Shown here piece after piece: positions 26,411 to 35,142 of a DNA stretch of 64,000 bases (position 1 is its first letter; every line of letters begins with the position of its first letter). The DNA is from Mesorhizobium sp. M9A.F.Ca.ET.002.03.1.2 (GTDB lineage: Bacteria; Pseudomonadota; Alphaproteobacteria; Rhizobiales; Rhizobiaceae): positions 5,635,001 to 5,699,000 of the forward strand of contig NZ_CP034443.1 of assembly GCF_003952365.1 (NCBI RefSeq), given 5' to 3'. The position numbers were made by a program, and so were the translations under genes. The notes beneath the pieces are model-generated. The model saw only the letters and a program-made list of their open reading frames with translations. It had not been told where the DNA came from and did not search any database.

Positions 26411-28024
26411 TCAGCTGATCGGATCGAGAACGGTGGGCCATGCCTCCTTGTTGGTCTTGATGGCTTCGAGAAGCTTGTCCTCGCCGGTCCGGCGGGCGAT
26501 CTTCTTCCATTCCGCCTCGGTGTCGGCCATCGCCTGCTCGGCGGTCTTGGCCTTGGTAAGGGCTGCGACAAGGTTCTCGTCCAGCGCATTGTGGAAGGCG
26601 GTGGCGCCGGGATAGTTGATGGTCGGCACGGTGCGGGCGACCGTCTCGCGCACCACATCCATATGGTAGGCGTGGTAGGTCTGGCGAACCAGCGGGTCGG
26701 AGAAATCCGACAACCGGAACGGATCGAAATAGCCGCCCGGATTGGCGGTCATCCAGGCATAGATACGGCTCGATCCGAGCCACTGCAGGAACAGGTAGCA
26801 GGCCTCCGGATTCTTGGCCTGCGAGGAGACCGAGGCCGACAGGTTGAGCCACAGCACCGAACGGCTGATCAGCTTGCCGTCGAGCTCGCGGCCGGGCGGC
26901 AGCATCGAGCCGATCTTGCCGGTGACCTGCGAATCCTTGTTGCCGGCATTGTCGAGGAACTTCGGCAAGTTTGAGAAGGCGCAGGTCATGGCGGCGCCGC
27001 CCTTGGCGAAATTGCCGTACTGTTCCGGCCAGCCCCACGAGATCGCATCCGGCGAATGATGGGCCAGCGAGGCGATGTACTCGTTGGTCGCGGCGATGCC
27101 TTGCTCGGAATTGATCAGCGGCTTGCCGCTATCGTCGAACAGGAACTGGTTGGGCGAGGCCATCGAGACATAGCGCTGGTACCAGTTGGTGTAGCCCCAG
27201 CCCTGGTTGCGCAGATCGGTCGATCCGAACAGGCCCTTGTCCGGACGATGGAAGAAGGCCGCGATCTCGTCATGCTGCTTCCAGGTCTTCGGCGGCGCCA
27301 ACTCGTAGCCGTGTTTGTCGGAGAAGGCCTTTTTCTCGGTTGCGTCGCCGAACAGATCGGTGCTGTAGACCCAGGTCTGGAAATCGCCGTCCAGCGATAC
27401 GCCATAGGTCGAGCCGCGATACTGGTTGAGCAGCGAGACGCCCTTGGCGCCATTGACATAGCCGCGCTCGGGATCGTCCCATTCGGGTTTGTACTGGGCG
27501 ACGAAGTCGTCGAGCTTCAGGATGCCGCCGGTTTCGGCGAGGTCGCCGAGACGGTTCCATTCGACCGCGTAGATGTCATAGGCCCCACCCTTGGTGGAGA
27601 TGTCCTGCATCGTCTTGGTGAATTCCTGGCCGTTTGGAACGCCGACAATCTCGAGCGGAATGCCGGTTTCCTTTTCCCACAGGTCCTTGATCGAAGGCGC
27701 ACCGGCGGGAAATGGCTGCGTCAACTGGCCGATCGAGCCGTCGGACAGGCCGAGCACGATCTTGGCCGGCGCCTTGCCGGCCCCCTTCATTGCCTTGGCC
27801 GCTTCGATGGCGCGGCCCTCCGGCGTGTCGGGACCATACTGATAGCGCTCCGAGCCATCGAAGCCCGTCGGGCCGCCGATCATGCCCGGCGCCAGGGCAT
27901 CGGCCGCATAGGCGCGGCTGGGACGGATGAATTTCGGTGCGATACCTGCGGCGGCAACAAGCACTGCCGCCTTTCCACCGGACGCCAGCAAACGGCGCCG
28001 CGACATGCGGATCATATCAGACAT
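26411..28024 (-). CDS. Extracellular solute-binding protein, Tat-exported
   Basis: A 537-residue family-1 solute-binding protein, larger than the 400-450 of most sugar-binding proteins. The N-terminus carries a twin-arginine signal (MSRRRLLASGG followed by AAVLVAAAGIAP), so it is probably exported folded. GGGAGGAC precedes the ATG. It is the first gene of the long minus-strand array. Large Tat-type binding proteins with two ATPases recall the rhizobial glycerol importer (GlpV), so a polyol-type ligand is plausible. Confidence 0.9.
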   Translation of the reverse strand: MSDMIRMSRRRLLASGGKAAVLVAAAGIAPKFIRPSRAYAADALAPGMIGGPTGFDGSERYQYGPDTPEGRAIEAAKAMKGAGKAPAKIVLGLSDGSIGQLTQPFPAGAPSIKDLWEKETGIPLEIVGVPNGQEFTKTMQDISTKGGAYDIYAVEWNRLGDLAETGGILKLDDFVAQYKPEWDDPERGYVNGAKGVSLLNQYRGSTYGVSLDGDFQTWVYSTDLFGDATEKKAFSDKHGYELAPPKTWKQHDEIAAFFHRPDKGLFGSTDLRNQGWGYTNWYQRYVSMASPNQFLFDDSGKPLINSEQGIAATNEYIASLAHHSPDAISWGWPEQYGNFAKGGAAMTCAFSNLPKFLDNAGNKDSQVTGKIGSMLPPGRELDGKLISRSVLWLNLSASVSSQAKNPEACYLFLQWLGSSRIYAWMTANPGGYFDPFRLSDFSDPLVRQTYHAYHMDVVRETVARTVPTINYPGATAFHNALDENLVAALTKAKTAEQAMADTEAEWKKIARRTGEDKLLEAIKTNKEAWPTVLDPIS

Positions 28025-28387
28025 TGGAAGTCCTCCCTCGGGGGCCTTGTTCCTCCGCGGCCCTCATGATGGATATTGACGGCACTGTGGGAAGCCTGTC
28101 AACATCATAAATACTCAAAACACATCATAACATCGCAATTGAGGGAGAGAATGCAGTCCAGCGAGGGTTATCACACGGCACCACTGCTTGAATCTGAGGG
28201 AACCGTGCGCCGCGGCAACCCTTTTCGGCCCGGCTCGACGATTTGGTGTAGCGCGCCGGCTTGCGCATCGGCCAAGGCCGGATACATCATTTCCCATCAG
28301 AATCGCGTGGCGCGATGAAGCCTGTCGTCCCGACATCCGATCCGTAAGCGCGTTTTGATGCGTTCCTAACGCACTAGCAGTGAGGTA
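28025..28387. promoter_or_regulatory. Divergent intergenic region with direct repeats (28102-28130)
   Basis: A 363-base gap between the catabolic array (minus) and the LacI gene (plus). ACATCATAA occurs at 28102-28110 and again at 28122-28130, exactly 20 bases apart in an AT-rich stretch unlike its surroundings. This is a plausible promoter/operator for the minus-strand operon. No convincing gene lies here; an 80-codon open frame at 28076-28318 has no ribosome site and no family resemblance. Confidence 0.45.
28359..28373. promoter_or_regulatory. LacI-type inverted repeat upstream of the regulator
   Basis: TGCGTT-CCT-AACGCA, a perfect inverted repeat with a 3-base centre, lies 15 bases before the LacI start. 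LacI-family proteins bind short palindromes, and this position would allow autorepression. Function is inferred. Confidence 0.5.
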
Positions 28388-29425
28388 ATGACTGTGCGGT
28401 CCACCCTGACAGACGTAGCTCGGGAAGCCGGCGTTTCACCCGCCACGGTCGACCGTGTGCTCAACAACCGCGCCGGGGTCAGGGCGCGCACCCGCGAAGT
28501 CGTGCTCGAAACGGCGCAGCGGCTTGGCTATATCGCGGAGAATTCGAACGGCCCGACCCCGCGCAACGCGCTGCCCGGCGATGTCATACGGCTCGACTTC
28601 GCCCTGCCCGCCGGCACCAATTCCTTCATCAAGATGCTGCACCGTCACATCGAAGCACAGGCGCAGTCGCGGCCCGATCTCGATGTGCGCGTCGCCACCA
28701 TCGAAGGCTTCAATCCAGACCGGCTTGCCCGGCTGCTGCAGGATTTGCACGGCCAGACGCAAGGCGTCGGCGTCATCGCGCTCGACCATCCGACGGTCCG
28801 CGAGGCGATCCGCTCGCTGTCGGCCAGCGGCGTCAAGGTCGTCACCATCGCGTCCGACATCCTGCATGTGCCCAGGGTTGCCTATATCGGCATCGACAAT
28901 CGCGCCGCCGGCCGCCTCGCCGGCTATCTGCTCAACCGCTTCATGGGCGCCGGTCATCCGGGTAAAGTCGCGCTGTTCGCCGGCTCGCTCTCCTATCGCG
29001 GCCATGAGGAGCGCGAGATGGGCTTCCGCCACATCCTGACGGAAGAATCGCCCAACCTGCAGATCGTCGAGATGCGCGAGATGCTCGACGATCGGGAAAA
29101 GGCCTATTCAGAGGCCTCCGCGCTGCTGGACCGGCACCCGGACCTGGCTGCAATCTACAATGTCGGGGCCGGCAACACCGGCATCGCCCGCGCGCTCAAG
29201 GAGCGAGGGCGTGCGCTGTCGACGGTGTTCCTTGGCCATGAGGTGACGGAAGGCACCAAGGACCTTCTGCTCGACGGCACGCTCGATGCGGTCATCGACC
29301 AGAACCCCCGCGTCGAGGCGCGCGAAGCGCTCAACGCGTTGACCCATGCGGTCAGGAGCTTGCCTTACGAATTGCACCAGCCGAGGCTGCAGGTGATCTT
29401 TAAGGAGAGCATCCCGGAGATCTGA
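28388..29425 (+). CDS. LacI family transcriptional regulator
   Basis: A 345-residue regulator. The N-terminal HTH and hinge read LTDVAREAGVSPATVDRVLN and RTREVVLETAQRLGYI. A periplasmic-binding-like sugar domain follows (VIALDHPTVREAI, VAYIGIDNRAAGRLAGYLL, IYNVGAGNTGIARAL). ATG 28388 is only two bases from GAGGT; GTG 28394 has better spacing and may be the true start. It diverges from the 15-gene array and is the likely regulator of that set, with a sugar or cyclitol as inducer. Confidence 0.92.
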   Translation: MTVRSTLTDVAREAGVSPATVDRVLNNRAGVRARTREVVLETAQRLGYIAENSNGPTPRNALPGDVIRLDFALPAGTNSFIKMLHRHIEAQAQSRPDLDVRVATIEGFNPDRLARLLQDLHGQTQGVGVIALDHPTVREAIRSLSASGVKVVTIASDILHVPRVAYIGIDNRAAGRLAGYLLNRFMGAGHPGKVALFAGSLSYRGHEEREMGFRHILTEESPNLQIVEMREMLDDREKAYSEASALLDRHPDLAAIYNVGAGNTGIARALKERGRALSTVFLGHEVTEGTKDLLLDGTLDAVIDQNPRVEAREALNALTHAVRSLPYELHQPRLQVIFKESIPEI

Positions 29426-29440
29426 ACGGGATCGCGCCGA

Positions 29441-29950
29441 TCAAGTGCTGCCCTCGATGTCGCCGGTCGCCGGCGCCGGCGCGCCACCCGACCCAGTCCG
29501 CTCAGGCGGAACGCCGGCCGTCCTGATTACCGCGTGCGTGCCCTCGGCCATGCCGATCTCGATCCGGTCGCCGGAAACAATGCCGGATGTGTCGCAGACG
29601 ACCAGCGGCATGCCGATACCGTAGAGGAACTCGGCGACGATGGCGCCGACGGCAAGGATCGGGTCCGGCCGCTCCAGCAGGATGCCGGCCGGCGCCGTGC
29701 CCCTCCGAATCGCCTCGGCCAGGACCGAAGACGAGGATGACGAGCCGCGCCCGGACGCCATGACCAGGATCTTGCCGGCGATATTATTGCCCAGATCCGG
29801 ATGGGAATGGTCGATGATGTCGCCTGTTTCGACATTCACGCCGCCCCAGAAACTAAGCGCTTGCGACAGTACCAGCGCCGAGCCTTCCGCCTCGCCGGCA
29901 AGCTGGAACGTGCCCGCTCTCTTCAAGATTGACTTTTCCAGCCCTTTCAC
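29441..29950 (-). CDS. Aconitase X swivel domain protein, small subunit (DUF126)
   Basis: A 169-residue protein with the DUF126 swivel domain: ALSFWGGVNVETGDIIDHSH, then AGKILVMASGRGSSSSSSVL. The GTG at 29950 overlaps the stop of the large-subunit gene (GTGA). AcnX enzymes are iron-sulfur dehydratases; bacterial members include cis-3-hydroxy-L-proline dehydratase, archaeal ones mevalonate-5-phosphate dehydratase. The gene ends 15 bases from the convergent LacI gene. Confidence 0.88.
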   Translation of the reverse strand: MKGLEKSILKRAGTFQLAGEAEGSALVLSQALSFWGGVNVETGDIIDHSHPDLGNNIAGKILVMASGRGSSSSSSVLAEAIRRGTAPAGILLERPDPILAVGAIVAEFLYGIGMPLVVCDTSGIVSGDRIEIGMAEGTHAVIRTAGVPPERTGSGGAPAPATGDIEGST

Positions 29951-31230
29951 CGCGCGCCTCGCACGACCCGGCCGGCCGCTGCCGAGCGGACGCAATCTTC
30001 CATGTCGCCGAACGTCACCGACACACCAATATTGCCAGGCGCATAATGCGCCCATTTACCGGAATTGGTCATCACCGCGCCGTCGAGTTGCTCAAGGATC
30101 GACGTGACATAGGTGCAGGTGTCGGTGACAGGAACCAGGCCGAACGCCTTGATGCCGGCCAGCGCGCCCTCGTCCTGCAATCGTCTCAGCGTGGCACGTC
30201 CGGTGTTGACATAGATGGGGATGCCCCTGCCCGGCGCGACCTCGCGCAGCAGCGGCAACAGGCGCATCCACTCCTCGTGGGAGAAATGCGGCGTGCCGAG
30301 CGATACCGCCGAGAGCGGCGCACCGTCGGGGATGTTGGACAGTCCGGCGAGCGCATGGTCGATATCGGCGCGCGAGATCTGGATCGTCTCCTGTGGCGCC
30401 ATGCCGTGCAACGCCTCGTCGAGCGTCTTTGCTTCCGGCGTGATGCCCACCGCATGAAACAGCGCCACGGCGCCCGTCGTTGCCGCCGCCGCGCCCAGCG
30501 CCTTCAGCTGGTCTTCGTCGCGCGGCGCCAGCAGGCCCGATATCACCGGAACGCGGTCGCCACTCGCTTGCCCGATGATCAGCCCGACGCCGACGAACAG
30601 AGCATCGCTCGGTTCGAGAGCAGCGCCGGCCAGTTCGAACAGGATCCGGCCGCGCCGGTTCTCATCGAGATGCAGCCCCCAAGCCGGCGCGCGCCCGGTG
30701 ATCGCGCAGCACAGGTCGATGAAATCGCCATAGCGGTTGGTTCGCGCACCGATCACCGAATTGGCGAAGACGATGGCGTTGGACTCGCCCCAGGCGATCT
30801 GCTCGCCGAAACCCGGCCGGAACCGCGTCTGATAGGGCGCGCAGGTGAAGGTCGCCTGGCAACCGAGTTCCAGATGCGCCTTCATCAGCCGGCGCGCCGG
30901 CGCCTCTTGCGACGGCGGCATCTTCACCAGGCCAGGATGGATGAGGTCGAACGATCCGACATTGAGCGTTGTCGGCACCTTGACCCGGCCACCGCCCTCG
31001 ACAAGCCGCTCAACGAAATCAAGGCCGGCCTTGCCGTGGTAGAGACAGCCGTCGATATGGGCTCCAGCAATGTCCAGCAGCCTCTGCGCCCCGACCGCGT
31101 TGGAGAAGGCGACAAGGATCTTCATCGCGGCGGCCACGGCCGGACCGTGCTCGCCCTGCAGCATCGACTGGTCGCCCGCACTCAGTTCAAGCGTCATGGG
31201 GTGTTCTGCTTTCGCACTTTGCCCGACCAT
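29947..31230 (-). CDS. Aconitase X catalytic domain protein, large subunit (DUF521)
   Basis: A 427-residue AcnX catalytic subunit. Family features include HIDGCLYHGKAGLDFVERL, CAPYQTRFRPGFGEQIAWGE (with a cluster-type cysteine), GARTNRYGDFIDL and TDTCTYVTSILE. The start at 31230 follows GGGAAG; ATG 31197 is an alternative. With the small subunit it forms a heterodimeric dehydratase, possibly for cis-3-hydroxy-L-proline, whose product is reduced to proline by an OCD-family reductase such as the type encoded at 10.4 kb. That link is a hypothesis. Confidence 0.88.
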   Translation of the reverse strand: MVGQSAKAEHPMTLELSAGDQSMLQGEHGPAVAAAMKILVAFSNAVGAQRLLDIAGAHIDGCLYHGKAGLDFVERLVEGGGRVKVPTTLNVGSFDLIHPGLVKMPPSQEAPARRLMKAHLELGCQATFTCAPYQTRFRPGFGEQIAWGESNAIVFANSVIGARTNRYGDFIDLCCAITGRAPAWGLHLDENRRGRILFELAGAALEPSDALFVGVGLIIGQASGDRVPVISGLLAPRDEDQLKALGAAAATTGAVALFHAVGITPEAKTLDEALHGMAPQETIQISRADIDHALAGLSNIPDGAPLSAVSLGTPHFSHEEWMRLLPLLREVAPGRGIPIYVNTGRATLRRLQDEGALAGIKAFGLVPVTDTCTYVTSILEQLDGAVMTNSGKWAHYAPGNIGVSVTFGDMEDCVRSAAAGRVVRGAR

Positions 31231-31273
31231 GCTCTTCCCGATTGCGGACCGCCTGGCAAGTCCAGGGGCCGAT

Positions 31274-32341
31274 CTAGCCCGCGGCGATCAGCACCGTGCT
31301 CTCCGGCGACCAGCGCAGCACCACCTCTTGTCCTTCCGCCAATCTTTCAATGCCTGTGTTTTGCACGATGACCTTGAGGATTTGCCCGTCACGCTCGACG
31401 AAATAGGTGCTGCTGTTGCCGGCGAAGATGCGCTTGGAAACCTGGCCCCGTAGCATATTGGCGTTCGGATCAGAAGTCCCGGCATCGGCGGCGATGCGGA
31501 TGCGTTCGGGCCGCACCGCGCAGCTGGCCTTGGCACCGGCGGTAAGCGATGCGCCCGCCCCGGCGGCGGCGATCGCCGTGCCGTCGGCCAAGCGAATGCC
31601 TGTGCCGGTGGTGTCGCCGCGAAAGATGTTGGCGTCGCCGAGGAAGGTGGCGGCGAACTCGCACTTCGGCCTGTCGTAGATCTCCTCAGGCGACCCTTCC
31701 TGCACCAGCCTGCCGTCGCGCAGGATGCCGATGCGGTCGCTCATCGTCAGCGCCTCTTCCTGGTCGTGGGTGACGAAGATGGTGGTGATGCCGATCTCGC
31801 GCTGGATGCGCTTCAGCTCGATCTGCATGTCGACGCGCAGCGCCTTGTCGAGCGCACCCAGCGGCTCGTCGAGCAAAAGTACGCGCGGCTTGGTGACGAT
31901 CGCGCGGGCGAGCGCCACCCGTTGGCGCTGGCCGCCGGACAGCTGGTGCGGCCGGCGGCCACCGAGCTTGCCGAGTTGCACAAGGTCGAGCGCGCGCTGT
32001 ACCTCGCTGGCTATCGTTGCCTTGGCTTCGCCGCGCACCGACAGGCCGAAGGCGATATTGTCGGCCACGCTCATGTTGGGAAACAGCGCATAGTTCTGGA
32101 ACACCATGCCGATGCGCCGCTTCTCGACCGGCACCCGCTCGACGCTCTCGCCGCCGATCGCGATGCGGCCGGAGTCGGGAAAATCGAAACCCGCGATCTG
32201 CCTGAGCAGCGTGGTCTTGCCGCTGCCCGACGGCCCGAGCAGCGCATAGAACCCGCCATCGGCGAAATCGATGGAGACGTCGTCCAGCGCCTTGTGCGCC
32301 CCGAAACTGCGCGACACATTCGATACCTGCACGCCGGCCAT
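31274..32341 (-). CDS. Polyamine-type ABC transporter ATP-binding protein (PotA-like)
   Basis: A 355-residue ATPase with intact motifs: Walker A GPSGSGKT (about 36-43), signature LSGGQRQRVALARAI, Walker B LLLDEPLGALD, H-loop FVTHDQEEAL and a TOBE domain at the C-terminus. Its ATG shares one base with the TAA of the permease gene. It energises the importer encoded just upstream. Confidence 0.93.
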   Translation of the reverse strand: MAGVQVSNVSRSFGAHKALDDVSIDFADGGFYALLGPSGSGKTTLLRQIAGFDFPDSGRIAIGGESVERVPVEKRRIGMVFQNYALFPNMSVADNIAFGLSVRGEAKATIASEVQRALDLVQLGKLGGRRPHQLSGGQRQRVALARAIVTKPRVLLLDEPLGALDKALRVDMQIELKRIQREIGITTIFVTHDQEEALTMSDRIGILRDGRLVQEGSPEEIYDRPKCEFAATFLGDANIFRGDTTGTGIRLADGTAIAAAGAGASLTAGAKASCAVRPERIRIAADAGTSDPNANMLRGQVSKRIFAGNSSTYFVERDGQILKVIVQNTGIERLAEGQEVVLRWSPESTVLIAAG

Positions 32342-33129
32342 TATTTTTCTCCGCCGAATTTGAAGAACCGTGCCGTAAGCAGCATCAGCGCCATCGACAC
32401 GACGATGATGATCGTCGAGACCGCATTGATCTCGGGCGTGAAGCCCTTGCGGATCGCGGCATAGATTTCGACCGGCAACGTCGTCTGGCCCGGCGTCGAC
32501 AGGAAGTAGGACACCACGAACTGGTCGAACGACACGGCAAAGGCGAACAGCCCGCCGGCAATGACGCCGGGCATGGTCCAGGGCAGCGTCACGCGCGAAG
32601 TCACCTGCCACCGGTTGGCGCCGAGTGAGCGCGCCGCCTCTTCCAGGTCCGGCGCAAAGGTCTGCAGCCGGGCAGAGACGACGACGATGACGTAGGGCAG
32701 CGCCAGCGCCACGTGGCCGAGCAGGATTGCAAACAGCCCCCGTCCGATGCCGACGCCGAAGAAGAAGATCAGCATCGCCGTGCCGGTGATCAGCCACGGA
32801 ATGGCGATCGGCGGAAACAACAGCGCCTGCAGGAATTTCTTGCCTGGGAAGTCGTAACGATAGAGTGCCAGCGATGCCGCCGTCCCAAGCACCGTGCAAA
32901 TGACGGTGGTGATGACCGCGATCCTGACGCTGTTCCAGGTTGCCGAGATCAGCTGGTCGTTTTGCCATAGCGAAGCGTACCACTCCGTCGTCCATTCGAG
33001 CGGCAGCTGGTAGAATGGCGAGACGTTGAACGACATCAGCGCCATGATGATGATTGGCAAATAGAGGAAGGCGAGCAGCAGCCAGATGTAGAGGCGCCCG
33101 AGCCATTCCAGGATACGCGTCGTCGCCAT
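32341..33129 (-). CDS. Polyamine-type ABC transporter permease (PotC-like)
   Basis: A 262-residue permease with six TM helices. The coupling loop is DLEEAARSLGANRWQVTSRV and the N-terminal helix reads YIWLLLAFLYLPIIIMALM. Its ATG shares one base with the stop of the PotB-like gene (TGATG), so the permeases are translationally coupled. Confidence 0.92.
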   Translation of the reverse strand: MATTRILEWLGRLYIWLLLAFLYLPIIIMALMSFNVSPFYQLPLEWTTEWYASLWQNDQLISATWNSVRIAVITTVICTVLGTAASLALYRYDFPGKKFLQALLFPPIAIPWLITGTAMLIFFFGVGIGRGLFAILLGHVALALPYVIVVVSARLQTFAPDLEEAARSLGANRWQVTSRVTLPWTMPGVIAGGLFAFAVSFDQFVVSYFLSTPGQTTLPVEIYAAIRKGFTPEINAVSTIIIVVSMALMLLTARFFKFGGEK

Positions 33130-33998
33130 CACGCGGCCCTCCTGAGCACCGGCGAGGCCACCGCCAGAATGATCAGCACCACGGCCAGCAGGATGAACGA
33201 GAGCGCCGCGCCCAGCGGCCAGTTGAAGACGGCAACGAACTGGTCCTCGATGATCGTGCCATAGAAGGTGCCGGTACGGCCGCCGAGGATGCGCGGTTCC
33301 ATGAAGGAGCCGACGACGGGAACGAAGACCAGCGCCGCACCTGCGACCAGCCCCGGCATTGACAGCGGCATGATCACCCGTTTCAGCATCTGCAGCCTTG
33401 AGGCGCCGAGCGAACGCCCTGCCTCGATCAGCGAATCGTCGATCGCCTGCAGCGTGAGGTAGCAGGTCAGCACCATGTAGGGCACGTAGGAGTGCACCAG
33501 CCCGATGATGACCGCCGGATAGGAATACATCAGGTCGATGTTGATCTTGAACGGCAGCACGGCGTTGAGCGCCGTGTCGAGGATGCCGCCTTCGCGCAGC
33601 ACCATCGCCCAGGAGAAGATGCGCACCAGCCCGTTCGACCAGAACGGCAGGATGACCAGCAGGAAGATCGCCTCGCGGCTGCGCCCCTTCAGCACCTTGG
33701 CCAGCACATAAGCCGCGGGATAGCCGATGACAACGCACCACAGCGTCACCTCGAGCCCGAGCCTGAGCGACGCCAGAAGCAGCGTCCAGTAGAGGCCTTG
33801 CGAGAAGAAGGTCGTGTAATTGTCGAGCGTAAACGCCCACGCCTTCCCCGACAGCGGCAGCTCCGTCATGAACGAGAAGAAGACCATGGCCGACAGCGGC
33901 AGGAAGATCGCCACCGTCAGCCAGAGATAGGCAGGCAGGAGCAAAGGCAAAGCCGATCGCAATCCGCTCCTCGAACCGACCGCGACTTGTCCGGCCAT
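33129..33998 (-). CDS. Polyamine-type ABC transporter permease (PotB-like)
   Basis: A 289-residue permease with six TM helices and the EAA-type loop DDSLIEAGRSLGASRLQMLK. A strong GGGGAGGAGAGG precedes ATG 33998. It follows the binding-protein gene by 27 bases. It forms a channel heterodimer with the PotC-like product. Confidence 0.92.
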   Translation of the reverse strand: MAGQVAVGSRSGLRSALPLLLPAYLWLTVAIFLPLSAMVFFSFMTELPLSGKAWAFTLDNYTTFFSQGLYWTLLLASLRLGLEVTLWCVVIGYPAAYVLAKVLKGRSREAIFLLVILPFWSNGLVRIFSWAMVLREGGILDTALNAVLPFKINIDLMYSYPAVIIGLVHSYVPYMVLTCYLTLQAIDDSLIEAGRSLGASRLQMLKRVIMPLSMPGLVAGAALVFVPVVGSFMEPRILGGRTGTFYGTIIEDQFVAVFNWPLGAALSFILLAVVLIILAVASPVLRRAA

Positions 33999-34025
33999 AT
34001 GCCTCTCCTCCCCGAAAGCCAGCCG

Positions 34026-35087
34026 CTACTTCACGTCGACCTTCAACTCCTGCCACAATGCCAGATAAGCCTCGCGCTGCGCGTCGGTGATCGGCGCCTG
34101 GAACTGGATGCGCTTGGCGACATCGGGATCGCCCATCACCTTGCGGTTGAAAGCGTCTTCGGGAAGCGCCTCCACCGCCTTGGTATTGGCTGACACCGGC
34201 GCGCCAACCTTGGTGACCCATTCGACGTAGAAGCCGGGATCGATCATGTAGTTGATGAAGGCCTCGGCGCCGGCAACGTTCTTGGCGCCGACGGGAATGG
34301 AGAAGGCGTCGAGCCAGGCGACGGCGCCTTCCTGCGGGATGACCAGCGAGACCGGCAGCTTGAAGTGCGTCTTGGCGCGGTCGGCCGAGCCGCTCCAGTA
34401 GGTGCCGATATCAATCTGGTTGGAGGCGACCATCTGGTTCCAGTCGTTCTCCGAGCTCCAGAACGTCTTGATCTGCGGCATCAGCGAGGTCAGCTTTGCC
34501 TTGACCGCCTCCATGTCTTTGATATCGTTTATGTTCTGGCCGGTAGCGATGGCGCCGAACTGGACCGCTTCGACGGCATCGTCACGGATGACGACGCGGC
34601 CCTTACGAGCTTCGTTCCACATCTCGGTGATGCTGGTCGGCGGAGTCTCGAAGGATTTCTCGTTGATGGCGAGCGCGGTTAGCCCCCACACCCATGGCAC
34701 GCCATAGACCTTGCCGTCGCGGGCGAGCATCGGCGATCCTGATTTGTCCGGGCTGATGTCGGCATAGTTGGGAATCTTCGAGACATCGATCGGCTGGATC
34801 AGTTTTTCCGCCATCGCCTGGTCGTTGAAGGCGGCGTTGATCATGACGACGTCGTAGAGGCCGGGATTGGTCCTGAGCTTGGTCAGCATTTCCTGTTCAG
34901 AATTGAAGAAGTCGTTGACGACCTTGTTGCCGGTCGCCTTCTCGAAGGCCGCGATGGCCCAGGGCTCGTCGGCGCCGTAGCCCTTCCAGTTGAGCACATT
35001 CACCTCGTCGGCCTTGGCAGCCAACGTCAGTGCAGAAGCGAAGACGGCGATTGACGTCAGAAAAGCAGTCGGTTTGGGCATGCGCAT
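34026..35087 (-). CDS. Polyamine-type ABC transporter substrate-binding protein (PotD/F-like)
   Basis: A 353-residue periplasmic binding protein. A Sec signal peptide (AFLTSIAVFASALTLAAKA) is followed by VNVLNWKGYGADEPWAIAAF, a typical PotD-family opening. VPWVWGLTALAINEKSF and GTYWSGSADRAK line the binding cleft region. The start at 35087 follows GAGAGGA. The family binds polyamines but also amino-acid-like or opine-type ligands, and the adjacent AcnX genes suggest a hydroxyproline-like ligand is possible. Confidence 0.9.
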   Translation of the reverse strand: MRMPKPTAFLTSIAVFASALTLAAKADEVNVLNWKGYGADEPWAIAAFEKATGNKVVNDFFNSEQEMLTKLRTNPGLYDVVMINAAFNDQAMAEKLIQPIDVSKIPNYADISPDKSGSPMLARDGKVYGVPWVWGLTALAINEKSFETPPTSITEMWNEARKGRVVIRDDAVEAVQFGAIATGQNINDIKDMEAVKAKLTSLMPQIKTFWSSENDWNQMVASNQIDIGTYWSGSADRAKTHFKLPVSLVIPQEGAVAWLDAFSIPVGAKNVAGAEAFINYMIDPGFYVEWVTKVGAPVSANTKAVEALPEDAFNRKVMGDPDVAKRIQFQAPITDAQREAYLALWQELKVDVK

Positions 35088-35142
35088 GTTCGTTCCTCTC
35101 ATTGTTTGCCCGGTTGGCGGGCTTGTTACGTCATTGAGGCTG

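Noticed and set aside
28076..28318. 80-codon frame in the LacI/operon divergent region
   Set aside because: No Shine-Dalgarno, no domain, and it overlaps promoter-like repeats.
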